DNA of 64,000 nt from Clostridium sp. AF37-5 (GCF_003477605.1 NZ_QUDR01000006.1:109729-173728); one strand, 5' to 3'. Shown: positions 52,695 to 62,088, counted from the stretch's first letter. The notes: generated from the sequence alone by a model not told the origin. Numbers and translations are program-made.

Positions 52695-53900
52695 ATGATT
52701 CGAATTGCAGTGTTAGGTTATGGAACGGTTGGTTCCGGTGTTGTTAAGGTGATTCAGACAAATGCAAAAATTATTGCAAAGAGAGCCGGACAGGAAGTGG
52801 AAGTGAAATATGTATTAGATCTTCGTGATTTCCCGGACGACCCGATTCAGTCCAAAGTAGTACATGATTTTAATGTTATCTTAGAAGACCCGGAAGTGGA
52901 CATTGTTGTAGAGACCATGGGCGGAACGAAACCGGCTTATGAATTTGTGAAAAAATCTCTGTTAGCCGGAAAAAGTGTATGTACATCCAACAAAGAACTG
53001 GTGGCTGCTTATGGAGCAGAACTTGTGCATATCGCAAAGAGCAAGACGGTAAACTTCTTGTTTGAGGCGAGTGTCGGCGGTGGTATTCCGATTATCAGAC
53101 CGTTAAACCAGAGTCTGACTGCTGACCGAATCGAGCAGATTAATGGTATTTTAAATGGAACGACAAACTATATCCTTACGAAGATGGCGCAGGAAGGTTC
53201 TGATTTTGCCGACGTTTTGAAAGAGGCACAGGAACTTGGCTATGCAGAAAAAGACCCGACCGCAGATGTGGAAGGATATGATGCCTGCCGTAAGATTGCG
53301 ATTTTGACTTCTTTAGCATACGGACAGCAGGTGGATTACGAGGATATTTATACCGAAGGAATTACCAAAATTACGGCAGAAGATTTCAAATATGCAAAAG
53401 CCCTTGGCGCTGCTATTAAAATCTTTGGCACAAGCCGTAAAGAAGGAAATAAATTGTATGCAATGGTTGCACCACAGATGATTCAGGCAGACAATCCACT
53501 GTACGCAGTGAATGATGTATTTAATGCAATCTGTGTGACGGGGAACATGCTTGGTGATGTTATGTTTTATGGTAAAGGTGCCGGAAAAGAGGCAACAGCA
53601 AGTGCGGTTGTATCGGATGTGGTAGACGCAGTAAAACATATGAATGTCAATGTGATGACAATCTGGGAAGATGAAAAACAGGAAGTTGCTCCAATGGATG
53701 AAATGAAAAACCGTTTCTTCGTCCGCATCGGTACAAGTGAAAAAGCCAAAGCAGAAGATTTGTTTGAAGAAGTTACACCGGTAGATGGTGGAATTGCAGA
53801 TGAATTTGGCTTTTTGACAGGAACCATGACAGAAAAAGAATTTAACGAAACTATTTCTCAGTTTGATACATTTATTACGAGAATTCGTGTTGGATTCTAG
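52695..53900 (+). CDS. hom: Homoserine dehydrogenase
   Basis: A 401-residue NAD(P)-dependent enzyme that reduces aspartate semialdehyde to homoserine for threonine and methionine synthesis. VLGYGTVGSGVVKVI (nucleotide binding), NGILNGTTNYILTKM, GYAEKDPTADVEGYDA and KIAILTSLA signatures are seen, and the C-terminal about 65 residues form a short ACT-like regulatory domain. Start at ATG 52695 after tggagg; the longer in-frame extension overlaps cheW and has no RBS. Confidence 0.94.
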   Translation: MIRIAVLGYGTVGSGVVKVIQTNAKIIAKRAGQEVEVKYVLDLRDFPDDPIQSKVVHDFNVILEDPEVDIVVETMGGTKPAYEFVKKSLLAGKSVCTSNKELVAAYGAELVHIAKSKTVNFLFEASVGGGIPIIRPLNQSLTADRIEQINGILNGTTNYILTKMAQEGSDFADVLKEAQELGYAEKDPTADVEGYDACRKIAILTSLAYGQQVDYEDIYTEGITKITAEDFKYAKALGAAIKIFGTSRKEGNKLYAMVAPQMIQADNPLYAVNDVFNAICVTGNMLGDVMFYGKGAGKEATASAVVSDVVDAVKHMNVNVMTIWEDEKQEVAPMDEMKNRFFVRIGTSEKAKAEDLFEEVTPVDGGIADEFGFLTGTMTEKEFNETISQFDTFITRIRVGF

Positions 53901-53932
53901 CAAAAGAGAGACTCACTGAGAAGGAGGAAACT

Positions 53933-54700
53933 ATGGTATCAACAGGACAAATGATGGGCTATGTGATGGCAATTTTGCTGCCACTGATTGCCGTTTTGAT
54001 TCCTTTTTATATCTTATGGAAACAGTCCAGTAAAGTGGAGCGTGGAATGCTCGGAGCCATTGGTTACGGAATCATGGGATATTTCTGGCAGGAAATTATC
54101 TACAGCTTCTTGGGGCTCCTTGCACTTACAAAAATGCGGGATGTTTTGAATGCGACCGGTGGAAATGCGGTTGTAGTTGCGTTTGTTGAAGCACTTGCGG
54201 GCAGTGTTTTTGTTGCAGCAGGATTGTACTGGGGTGTTTATTTGACAAACACCAAGCAGCGTTCCTTGTACCGCTCAACAACGGTAGGACTTGGCTTTGG
54301 TCTTGGAGCCGCACTTCTTACTTATGGATTCCAGCTTTATTATGCGATACGGATTAACGTAGGAGCATTTACCGGAACGGATATGGCAAAAGCGAGTATT
54401 TTATCGACATCTACCGCATCGTTATATTTGGACGCCATCCGCAACATTTTAGTGGTACTTGTTTACATGGGCGTTGCCTTTTTGGTTGGAAAGAATTACT
54501 TGGAAAAGAAGAGACTTGCCGCATGGCTTACGCCAATCATTGTGTATGTATTTATCCGATTCACTGACGTGATTTTAAATACTTATGCACCGGCACTTGT
54601 CGCTAAGATTGTGTATATGGTTGTACTCGCATTCGTTGCCGCCGTATCTGTGTGGATGGTAAGAAACTGGTATCAATCAGAGAAACAAGTAAAAAGTTGA
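53933..54700 (+). CDS. Polytopic membrane protein, YhfC-like
   Basis: A 255-residue protein with about seven hydrophobic segments and a good RBS (aaggagga). The layout resembles YhfC-type intramembrane proteases: MVSTGQMMGYVMAILLPLIA at the start, a central VEALAGSVFVAAGLYWGVYL, and GLGFGLGAALLTYGFQ. The family's active-site EExxR/H-GG-type residues are not evident, so it may be an inactive relative. Function unknown; the similarity is weak. Confidence 0.6.
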   Translation: MVSTGQMMGYVMAILLPLIAVLIPFYILWKQSSKVERGMLGAIGYGIMGYFWQEIIYSFLGLLALTKMRDVLNATGGNAVVVAFVEALAGSVFVAAGLYWGVYLTNTKQRSLYRSTTVGLGFGLGAALLTYGFQLYYAIRINVGAFTGTDMAKASILSTSTASLYLDAIRNILVVLVYMGVAFLVGKNYLEKKRLAAWLTPIIVYVFIRFTDVILNTYAPALVAKIVYMVVLAFVAAVSVWMVRNWYQSEKQVKS

Positions 54701-54779
54701 GATTTAAAATTAGCGAAATAATAACTATTCAGGACTTCTCCACCTATCAAGTTGAGATTTAAAATTAGCTAAATAATAA
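54695..54779 (+). repeat. 30-bp direct repeat spanning the end of the YhfC-like gene
   Basis: The sequence agttgagatttaaaattagc plus (g/t)aaataataa occurs at 54695-54724 and again at 54750-54779, one mismatch, 55 bases apart. The first copy contains the stop codon of the membrane protein gene, so the second is a copy of the gene's 3' end plus flank. Confidence 0.75.
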
Positions 54780-54787
54780 AAAAATTT

Positions 54788-54873
54788 AAAAAGAAGAAAC
54801 GACAAATCAGCGAGAAATATAATTCGCATTGCGAATTCCCGATTTCGAGTCGATTTGTCGTTTCTTCTTTTTT
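54788..54873. terminator. Bidirectional terminator with a 21-bp perfect stem
   Basis: aaaaagaagaaacgacaaatc (54788-54808) pairs with its exact complement at 54852-54872. Inside are aattcgca/tgcgaatt and gaaat/atttc pairs. Both ends are T-rich on their own strand, so it can serve the membrane-protein gene and the convergent cheY-like gene. Confidence 0.85.
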
Positions 54874-54886
54874 GTATATTTTGCTA

Positions 54887-55246
54887 TTATTTTGTAATGT
54901 TTCCTATGACGCTCAAAATCTGGTCCGGCTCAAAAGGCTTTTGAACAAATTCGTTTGCGCCTAATTTAATGGCATCCACCATTTTGCTTTTCTGTCCGGC
55001 AGCAGTAACCATTACTGCGTGTGCATTTTCATCATAAGCAATGATTTTCTCCAATGCACCAAGACCGTCCAAAACCGGCATCGTGATATCCAGTGTTACA
55101 ATATCCGGTTTCAATTCAATATACTTTTCAAATCCAATCTGACCATTCTCTGCTTCCCCGATGACTTCGTGTCCATTCTCGACGAGAATGTTGCGAAGCA
55201 TACGACGCGACGTACGGGAATCGTCAACAATCAATATTTTTGCCAT
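54887..55246 (-). CDS. cheY: CheY-like response regulator
   Basis: A 119-residue single receiver domain. Acidic pocket D9-D10, phospho-acceptor Asp53 (VTLDITMPVLDGLGAL), Thr/Ser position in VMVTAAGQ and Lys near FVQKPFEPDQ are in place. No output domain, so it most likely controls the flagellar motor or is a phosphate sink. It lies 18 bases downstream of the CheX-like gene on the minus strand. Confidence 0.88.
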   Translation of the reverse strand: MAKILIVDDSRTSRRMLRNILVENGHEVIGEAENGQIGFEKYIELKPDIVTLDITMPVLDGLGALEKIIAYDENAHAVMVTAAGQKSKMVDAIKLGANEFVQKPFEPDQILSVIGNITK

Positions 55247-55264
55247 AGTTCCAATCTCCTTTAT

Positions 55265-56134
55265 CTAGCCTAATTTTACAATAAGGTCTGAATGTTTGCC
55301 GTCAATGTAAACCGGCAATACATAGAACTCGCCTTCTCCATCAATGGATGAATCAAATTTAAATTCCGGCGGCTGCATATCGATGGTTGTATCCTGATAA
55401 CTTAATTCAGTAGCATACAGTCCGTTGACACAGTTTGTAAATTCACAAACCGAATCCAAAGCGTCTTCATCAACCGTATCAAAAGTTTCTTTTGCGTAAC
55501 CGTCGGCAAGCGCTAAAATGCTGTCATCATTACAGGTGAAACCAAGAAAACCATCATAATCACCGGTTGTATGCTGGTAAGCAATATACTTTGCACTGTG
55601 AGAGGTGACAAACTGTCCCTTCTCGATGCGTATGTAAGAACTTACAAAACGTACAATGTTTCTTAATGTAAGACCAATCAACGACTGGTAACGAGAATCT
55701 TTCGCATCAACAAATGCAGGAATCATACCTTCGATATTACCATCCTGAATTGCTTTTAAAATTTCATCGGAGAAACCATTCTCCTTTTGGAATGTATCAA
55801 GAGCTGTCTCGATTTCATCACGGTTCATAATACCGTTTTCTTCCAGCCCCTGAATGAAAATCAGGTACGGATTTCCCTGGCGACCAAGCAGATAATTTAC
55901 ATCTGCTTCCGTTAAGTAACCCTTCTCCACAGCCAAATCACCAAAACGTTTGTCTGTCTGCATTTGCAAATAATTCAATTCATTCGCTTGATTGCGAGTT
56001 AATAACCCCTCGTTCTCTGCAATTAACCCCAGTTTGACGCGATTGTCTTTAATGTATTTCATGCAGGAGGAAAATTGCTCAGCGGTGATTTTCTGGTTAT
56101 CTAATAAATATTGACCAAAAAACTGACTAAACAT
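55265..56134 (-). CDS. CheX-like protein with an extra N-terminal domain
   Basis: A 289-residue protein. The C-terminal about 150 residues resemble the CheC/CheX/FliY phosphatase fold: SVCEFTNCVNGLYATEL gives the ExxN-type active motif (E-x2-N), preceded by GFTCNDDSILALADGYA. CheX removes phosphate from CheY-P. The N-terminal about 115 residues are a helical domain with a repeated YLLDNQ-KIT-AEQ / DLAVEKGYLTEADVNYLLG pattern, which resembles the N-terminal domain of type II/IV pilus ATPases (T2SSE_N-like). It is the first gene of a two-gene operon with cheY. Confidence 0.75.
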   Translation of the reverse strand: MFSQFFGQYLLDNQKITAEQFSSCMKYIKDNRVKLGLIAENEGLLTRNQANELNYLQMQTDKRFGDLAVEKGYLTEADVNYLLGRQGNPYLIFIQGLEENGIMNRDEIETALDTFQKENGFSDEILKAIQDGNIEGMIPAFVDAKDSRYQSLIGLTLRNIVRFVSSYIRIEKGQFVTSHSAKYIAYQHTTGDYDGFLGFTCNDDSILALADGYAKETFDTVDEDALDSVCEFTNCVNGLYATELSYQDTTIDMQPPEFKFDSSIDGEGEFYVLPVYIDGKHSDLIVKLG

Positions 56135-56163
56135 AAAAATCTCCTTTCAATTGTTGTAAAATT

Positions 56164-56192
56164 ATTATACAATAGAACGCAGAAAAGTTCAA
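56164..56192 (-). promoter_or_regulatory. Promoter of the CheX-like/cheY operon
   Basis: On the minus strand TTGAAC, 17 bases, TATAAT; a vegetative-type promoter 30 bases before the CheX-like start rather than a sigma-D-type flagellar promoter. Confidence 0.7.
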
Positions 56193-56225
56193 TGAAGAAA
56201 TGTAGAGAAAGGAAGTGTTTGTCGT

Positions 56226-57332
56226 ATGGCAGGTTCAGTATGGGGAGAAGTGTTTCGCGTGTCGACATGGGGAGAATCTCATGGCGAGGGAGTAGGAGTT
56301 GTTGTCGATGGTGCGCCGGCTGGCATTTCCCTTTCCGAGGAAGATATACAAAAATGTCTCGACAGAAGAAAACCGGGCGAGACGAAATATTCGACGCCCC
56401 GCAAAGAAGGCGATAAAGTAAAAATTATGTCCGGTGTATTTGAAGGAAAGACAACCGGAACACCGATTTCCATGGTTGTCGTGAACACCTCGCAGAAATC
56501 CGGTGATTACTCCAACATTGCAAATGTATTTCGTCCGGGTCATGCGGATTTTACATTTGATGCCAAATACGGATTCCGCGATTACCGAGGCGGTGGACGT
56601 TCCTCCGGACGAGAGACCATTGGACGTGTGGCAGCCGGTGCCATTGCCATGAAAATTTTAAGTGAGCTTGGAATCACTGTAACTGCTTACACAAAGCAGA
56701 TTGGACCATTTGTATGCGAGGAAGAAAAGATGTCTTTGGAGAACATTGAAAAGAGTCCGCTGCGCATGCCGGATTTGGAAAAGTCTTCTCTTGCTGAAGA
56801 TTATCTGGCAGAAAAAATGGAGGCGCATGATTCCGTTGGTGGTATGATTGAATGTGTAATCAGCGGCATGCCGGCAGGAATCGGAGAGCCGGTTTTTGGC
56901 AAGTTGGATGCTATGCTGTCCGCAGCGATTTTCTCCATTGGTGCGGTAAAAGGTGTTGAAATCGGCGCCGGTTTTGCCGTTGCTGATAAATGTGGTTCCG
57001 AAAATAATGACGGTTTCTATATGGGAGCGGACGGCAGGGTGAAAAAACATACGAATTTTGCCGGCGGAATTTTAGGCGGCATGAGCGACGGGGATGATAT
57101 TGTACTCCGCGCCGCATTCAAGCCAACGCCTTCGATTTTCCAGCCACAGGAAACTGTAAACCGCGACGGCGAAAACGTAGAAATCGAGATTAAAGGCCGA
57201 CATGACCCGGTGATTATGCCTCGTGCGGTTGTTGTGGTGGAATCCATGGCAGCCATTACGCTTGTTGATAGACTTTTCGTCGGAATGACCGCACGCATGG
57301 ATAAGATTCGTGAATTTTATAAAGGCGAATAA
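56226..57332 (+). CDS. aroC: Chorismate synthase
   Basis: A 368-residue FMN-dependent enzyme that makes chorismate from EPSP, the last shikimate step. Signatures [20 protein letters not shown] at the N-terminus, [48 protein letters not shown] in pieces, and the C-terminal [18 protein letters not shown] segment are present. RBS aaaggaag is modest. It stands alone; a hairpin cluster follows. Confidence 0.95.
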   Translation: MAGSVWGEVFRVSTWGESHGEGVGVVVDGAPAGISLSEEDIQKCLDRRKPGETKYSTPRKEGDKVKIMSGVFEGKTTGTPISMVVVNTSQKSGDYSNIANVFRPGHADFTFDAKYGFRDYRGGGRSSGRETIGRVAAGAIAMKILSELGITVTAYTKQIGPFVCEEEKMSLENIEKSPLRMPDLEKSSLAEDYLAEKMEAHDSVGGMIECVISGMPAGIGEPVFGKLDAMLSAAIFSIGAVKGVEIGAGFAVADKCGSENNDGFYMGADGRVKKHTNFAGGILGGMSDGDDIVLRAAFKPTPSIFQPQETVNRDGENVEIEIKGRHDPVIMPRAVVVVESMAAITLVDRLFVGMTARMDKIREFYKGE

Positions 57333-57379
57333 GTGGAATTTGGGGATGGGATGACTGCTATTTCAAAAGACGTAAAATA

Positions 57380-57567
57380 AGTCAACGATATTTGCGAGAA
57401 AGTTGACCTAAAAACAAGTTTTTGTCAAATAAGTCATCCCAATCATACATCATGGTTGACTGGTTTTTCAATATTATGGATTCAAGTCAACGAAAAAGGG
57501 CGAAAAGGTTGACCTAGTTGAGAAAAAGCTTAAAAGCAGTCAACGAAGACAGCGAAAAAGGTTGACT
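57380..57567 (+). repeat. Three short gtcaac...gttgac hairpins in the aroC-HAD intergenic region
   Basis: Units of about 30 bases at 57380-57409, 57485-57515 and 57538-57567 each run agtcaacg - spacer - gcga(g/a)aa - (a/g)gttgac, so each can fold into a 6-7 bp hairpin. The outer flanks add gggatgact (57347-57355) and agtcatccc (about 57431-57439), which also pair. No gene is seen in 57333-57648. A related single half, tggttgact, lies near 57454. Confidence 0.65.
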
Positions 57568-57648
57568 GCTAGAGCGAATTTTGAATTTTCAGTCAATTGC
57601 CTAGTGGATTTGAGGTGAAATATTTCAAGAAATAGGAGGCGGGTATGA

Positions 57649-58275
57649 ATGAGTGAGATAAAATGGGTTTTTTTAGATGTTGGTTCAACACTGGTTGATG
57701 AATCGGATGTTTATGAAAGCAGATGCAGTTACGTGATAAGTGCGAAGGGCTTGGAACGTGATGAATTTATGGAAAAAGTGCATCAGGCGGCAAAAGTAAG
57801 TCCTAAACCGATAAAACAGGCGGCACAGGCTTACGGAGTCACTTTGCCGGAATGGGACAGTAGTTTAGAAAAGATTTATTTAGGAACAGAAGATGTGCTA
57901 AAAGCTTTATCAGGCAAATATAAATTGGGCATTATTGCAAATCAATTAGCGGGGACAAAAAAGAGATTACATAATTGGGGAGTTTTGCATTATTTTGATG
58001 TTGTCACAGCTTCCGCAGAAGCGGGGTATGAAAAGCCGGATTTGAGAATCTTTAGGTTGGCGCTTGAGCAGGCTGGCTGTAATCCACAAAATACAATAAT
58101 GGTCGGAGACAGACTTGAAAATGATATTGTTCCGGCAAGGCAGCTCGGTATGAAAACGATTTGGGTACGTCAGGGATTTGCAAAGTATCAGAGCGTTGAA
58201 AAAGAATGCGAAAAACCAGATTATATCATAGAGAATATAGGTGAAATTGTGAAAGTGCTTATGGGTAGGACATAG
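57649..58275 (+). CDS. HAD family hydrolase (subfamily IA)
   Basis: A 208-residue phosphatase-like protein. Motif I VFLDVGSTLVDE has the nucleophile Asp but DxG rather than DxD, so the second Asp of the usual DxDxT is replaced; motif II is IIAN, motif III includes YEKPD and motif IV MVGDRLENDI. The change in motif I (Asp to Gly) is known in some HAD proteins and weakens the phosphatase prediction. RBS aggagg, nine bases before ATG 57649. Substrate unknown. Confidence 0.8.
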   Translation: MSEIKWVFLDVGSTLVDESDVYESRCSYVISAKGLERDEFMEKVHQAAKVSPKPIKQAAQAYGVTLPEWDSSLEKIYLGTEDVLKALSGKYKLGIIANQLAGTKKRLHNWGVLHYFDVVTASAEAGYEKPDLRIFRLALEQAGCNPQNTIMVGDRLENDIVPARQLGMKTIWVRQGFAKYQSVEKECEKPDYIIENIGEIVKVLMGRT

Positions 58276-58297
58276 TAAAATATGGCTTATTGAAGGA

Positions 58298-58846
58298 ATG
58301 GAAGGCGTCAACTATACTGACCCGTGGAAGAGAATTTTGATAAAACGAGGACTGGCTACCATAATGGGCTTGGTCATCGGAGATGCCCTGGGGGTTCCGG
58401 TGGAGTTTGCGTCTCGTGACGAATTGAAAGAAAATCCGGTAACGGACATGATAGGATATGGAACACATAATCAGCCGGCCGGTACATGGTCAGATGATTC
58501 CAGTATGGCAGTTGCAACGATGGAGTGGCTGGGAGAGATAGAAACACAACAGCCGGATTACAAACGGTTGATGGACAAATTTAGTAATTGGATTTTATAT
58601 GGTGATTACACACCGTATCAGGAAAATTTTGATTGTGGTATCTCTACCTGCAAAGCAATTATGAATTATGGCAGAGGAACAGAACCTCTTTTGTGTGGAG
58701 AAAAGGGAGAGTTTGATAATGGAAATGGCTCGCTGATGCGGATACTTCCGGCAGCACTTTATTATGGGATGGACGCTCTTCCAAAGGATTGGCTGGCAGT
58801 TATTCCGAAAAAAGAGTGGATTATGGAGCTTGCAGAAAAAATGTAA
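58298..58846 (+). pseudogene. ADP-ribosylglycohydrolase family gene with in-frame internal deletion
   Basis: A 182-residue open frame. The N-terminal part is a good DraG/ADP-ribosylglycohydrolase match: MGLVIGDALGVPVEF, GYGTHNQPAGTWSDDSSM (metal-binding motif), FDCGISTCKAI and DNGNGSLMRILP. After LPAALYYG it jumps to GMDALPKDWLAVIPKKEWI, which is the family's C-terminal end. About 110 residues, including the C-terminal GDTDT metal-binding motif, are absent. Family members are usually about 280-300 residues. It is therefore almost surely inactive; no stop or frameshift is present, so it may still be translated. Confidence 0.75.
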
Positions 58847-58877
58847 TTTTTCGACAAAATTATGCAAAAACATTACC

Positions 58878-58910
58878 AGTAGTTCCTGAAAATGGAGCTA
58901 CTGTTCCTTT
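58878..58910 (+). terminator. Terminator after the ADP-ribosylglycohydrolase remnant
   Basis: agtagttcc / ggagctact (one G-U), loop tgaaaat, then gttccttttc. Confidence 0.65.
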
Positions 58911-58974
58911 TCAAATAAACTTTTCTCTATTATAATAAAAAAATGAACGAATAAATAGAGAGGAGAGTTTAATT

Positions 58975-61900
58975 ATGAAAATAACAGAAAGAAAATGCAA
59001 ACAAATTGTTGGCGGAGCGGCCGCGGCGGCACTGCTGCTATCGGGAGTGCATTTACCGGGGGCGGCATGGAAAGAGGTAAAAGCGGATACCGTATCAGTC
59101 AATGCGAAGATTACCAAGGAGCTAATCAATAAAAGAAACCGGTTCCTTAAGCAGTTTGCATTATCCGATGGAAGTTTTACGGCAGTTGCATATTCGATGC
59201 CGGTTCACTATAAAAAGAAAGGTGTCTGGAAAGAAATTAATACGACACTTGTGAAATCAGGAAAGAAACAATATAAAACAAAATCTACAGATTTATCGAT
59301 TAAAGTGTCCAAAAAGGCGAATAAAAAGTCAATGATTTCCTTGAAACGAGGATCTGCTTGTTTATCCTGGTCATTGAATGGGAAAAAGATGAAAGCGGTG
59401 AATGTAAAAATCAGCAATCCCAAGAAAACCAAACAAACTGATGTGTTAAATCAAAATGTGATTTCTTATCCAAAAGTGTTAAAAAACACAAGCATCACCT
59501 ATAACATTTTCCCGGAACGTGTGCAGGAAGTTATTACGGTGTCGAAAAAGCAGAAGGCAAAGAAGTGGACGTTCAAGATCAATGCAGGAAAAATGAAAAT
59601 CAAGGGTAAAGGAAATCAGGTATATTTCAAAACGAAAAAGGGCAAGAAAAAATACCAGCGTCTGCATACAATTGTGACCGATGCGAACGGAGTTTCTACT
59701 TCTAAAGTAAAAGTGAAATATAACAAGAAGAAAAAGACACTTACCGTGACCCCATCAAAGAAATGGTGGAACAGTAAAAAGAGAAAATTCCCGATGGAGA
59801 TGCGAACCAGTTATCTGACGGATAAACACAGCAGAAATGTAAAAGTAGGAGCAGCCTACAGCGGAGCACCAAACGGAACATTTACCTATGATAAATCACT
59901 GCTTTTACAGGCAAATAAATGTATTGGATTTGTTCAGATGTCAGCGATAGCGGATTTGAAAAAGCCGAATGCACAGATACGAAGTGCAGCGTTACATATC
60001 AAAAATAAAAAGACATTAAAAATGGGAGCAGGAAAAACATTTGATATTTCTGTGCACAAAGTAAAAGATAAATGGTCTGCGAAAAAGCTGACGTTCAACA
60101 ACCGTCCGGCTTATGAGGCAGAGGCAGCAGCCAAGACCGGCATCCAGAAAAAAGGAAGTTATTCACTGGATGTGACGGCGATTGTGAAAGGATGGCATCA
60201 GGGGGAGAATAATTATGGTGCCAGTCTGGTTGCAGAAAATACAAATCGCACATATCAGGCGGAATTAGACAGAAATCCGTATTTTACCGTGAATTATGAA
60301 GTGGTAGGATTTGATGGAGCTGTTCAGTTAAAAGAAAATGAGCCAATTACCAGAGACATTATCAAAGAAGGTCAGGAAAACTATTTCTACTTTGACACGA
60401 AACTGGGCATTGCGTATGAGGTATATACCGATTCTGCCATGGATACGCAGGCAACCATGTATGATGAGAGTAAAGAGCGGGTTGGCTATGCGGATAATAC
60501 CGGAACGAACAAAAACTTTTCCTTTGTGGGCAGTTACAACAAAAGACGTTACATAAAGGTTAGTACAAAAAACAAAGCAACCGGCAGTTATACGCTGCAT
60601 TTGAAAAAACGTTTTGCCATTCCGGAAGTGACAGGGATAAAAGGACAGGACAGTTATACACTGACATGGCAGCCGGTCGAGCATGCCAAAGAGTATGTTG
60701 TCTGTATTTACGATGGAAACAGAAAAATTGGAGAAACGATTGTGACCGGCACATGTTATGAGTATCTGTATACAAATGATACCGTTGGAAAGACACTTGG
60801 ATTTACCGTTACGGCAAGAGAAAATAAAACGCTGACCGGAGAAGCCTCACGTATGGTTTACAACACGGCAAGCCAGTCGGAATGGGTCTATCAGACACCG
60901 ATGGAGAAATCACGTAAAAATGCATCGGTTGTAACAGCAGGTGAGAAATTATATGTACTTGGCGGTGAGAATGAAACCGGCTCACTTTCCTCCTTTGCTG
61001 CATTTGATACGGAAAAGAAAACATGGGAGAGTTTGCCGGATTATCCGGGAAATGTCTCCGGTATCTGCAAGGCAGCCATGATTGCAGACAGCAAAGATAT
61101 TTACGTAATCGGTGGACAGACAAGCACAAAGCCAGATGCGAAAGCATTGAAAAATGTCTATGTATATCATACGGAGAGTAAGCAGTGGCAGAAAAAAGCA
61201 GATATGAAAGAGGGAAGAACGAATCTTTCCACAGCCGTTTGCGACAAGAAAGTATATGCTTTTTCAAAAGCAGGAGCTACAGACCGGGTGGATGTTTATG
61301 ATATGAATACAGATACATGGGAAACAACCGTTATGCCGGGAACCAGTACGATTCTTGGAGCGGCAGCCGTAGATAATCGTGTGTTTGTTTTGAAAGAGAA
61401 AGAATCAAGTTTATTTTTTGAAGAGTATCTGCCGGAAGAAAATACATGGGAAGAGCCGGGGGCGGTGTGTCCGTATACGGTTTCTGACCGTTTTGCGGCA
61501 CCGGTAGTGATTCGCGGTAAAATTTATCTGGTAAAAGAAAGTGAGACAAAAGACGTTTATGTATACGACGCTTATCTGGATGAGTGGAGCGAAGTATCTG
61601 CCATGAATCTGAAGAAACAGGAGTCTGTTTTAGCGGCCTGTGGCAATGAGCTTTACAGCATTGGTGGTGAAATGACAGGCTTTGGTGTACTGGATGTGGT
61701 TGAACAGTACACCGTCAAAGTGCAGACGACCAAAAAACAGATGGAAGTCAGACAGGGCAGTCATTATGAATTGCAAATCAACGCCGGAAACTTAAAAAAA
61801 GGACAAAGTAAAGTCGTTACGATTTCCGTAAATCCAAAGGAACTGGAGATTCAAAACGCATCTTCTTTTGCTGAGGAAGATGATTTAAAAGAAGGCGCGG

Positions 61901-62067
61901 AGGGCGTTACGCTGTTAAAATACCAGCCGAAAAAAGGTGTAATGGTCTGGAAATTAACCGGAAGTCTGGAGCGTGGTGAATCTTGTGAAACGTATCAGTC
62001 CATTCCGGTAGAGGCAAAAAAAGATGGTAAGACGGAAATTGCTTATACCATGACAGAGCAGTCATAA
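58975..62067 (+). CDS. Large secreted surface protein with DNRLRE, Fn3-like and Kelch domains
   Basis: A 1030-residue exported protein. Signal peptide about 1-38 (AAAAALLLSGVHLPGAAW ... VKA), a strongly lysine-rich region (about 70-290), a DNRLRE-type beta domain (about 305-443, ending LDVTAIVKGWHQG and YGASLVAENT), a sugar- or PPC-like beta domain (about 460-545), an Fn3-like domain (about 550-630), and a Kelch beta-propeller (about 635-890: LYVLGGENETGS, IYVIGGQTSTKP, YSIGGEMTGF). The DNRLRE/Kelch plus Rhs combination is seen in wall-associated protein clusters. RBS gagaggaga. It is the first of three genes in one direction. Confidence 0.8.
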   Translation: MKITERKCKQIVGGAAAAALLLSGVHLPGAAWKEVKADTVSVNAKITKELINKRNRFLKQFALSDGSFTAVAYSMPVHYKKKGVWKEINTTLVKSGKKQYKTKSTDLSIKVSKKANKKSMISLKRGSACLSWSLNGKKMKAVNVKISNPKKTKQTDVLNQNVISYPKVLKNTSITYNIFPERVQEVITVSKKQKAKKWTFKINAGKMKIKGKGNQVYFKTKKGKKKYQRLHTIVTDANGVSTSKVKVKYNKKKKTLTVTPSKKWWNSKKRKFPMEMRTSYLTDKHSRNVKVGAAYSGAPNGTFTYDKSLLLQANKCIGFVQMSAIADLKKPNAQIRSAALHIKNKKTLKMGAGKTFDISVHKVKDKWSAKKLTFNNRPAYEAEAAAKTGIQKKGSYSLDVTAIVKGWHQGENNYGASLVAENTNRTYQAELDRNPYFTVNYEVVGFDGAVQLKENEPITRDIIKEGQENYFYFDTKLGIAYEVYTDSAMDTQATMYDESKERVGYADNTGTNKNFSFVGSYNKRRYIKVSTKNKATGSYTLHLKKRFAIPEVTGIKGQDSYTLTWQPVEHAKEYVVCIYDGNRKIGETIVTGTCYEYLYTNDTVGKTLGFTVTARENKTLTGEASRMVYNTASQSEWVYQTPMEKSRKNASVVTAGEKLYVLGGENETGSLSSFAAFDTEKKTWESLPDYPGNVSGICKAAMIADSKDIYVIGGQTSTKPDAKALKNVYVYHTESKQWQKKADMKEGRTNLSTAVCDKKVYAFSKAGATDRVDVYDMNTDTWETTVMPGTSTILGAAAVDNRVFVLKEKESSLFFEEYLPEENTWEEPGAVCPYTVSDRFAAPVVIRGKIYLVKESETKDVYVYDAYLDEWSEVSAMNLKKQESVLAACGNELYSIGGEMTGFGVLDVVEQYTVKVQTTKKQMEVRQGSHYELQINAGNLKKGQSKVVTISVNPKELEIQNASSFAEEDDLKEGAEGVTLLKYQPKKGVMVWKLTGSLERGESCETYQSIPVEAKKDGKTEIAYTMTEQS

Positions 62068-62088
62068 GAGACAGGGAGGGAGAAAACA

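Noticed and set aside
57380..57567. CRISPR array
   Set aside because: Three imperfect units with unequal spacing and variable centres; no cas genes in the window.
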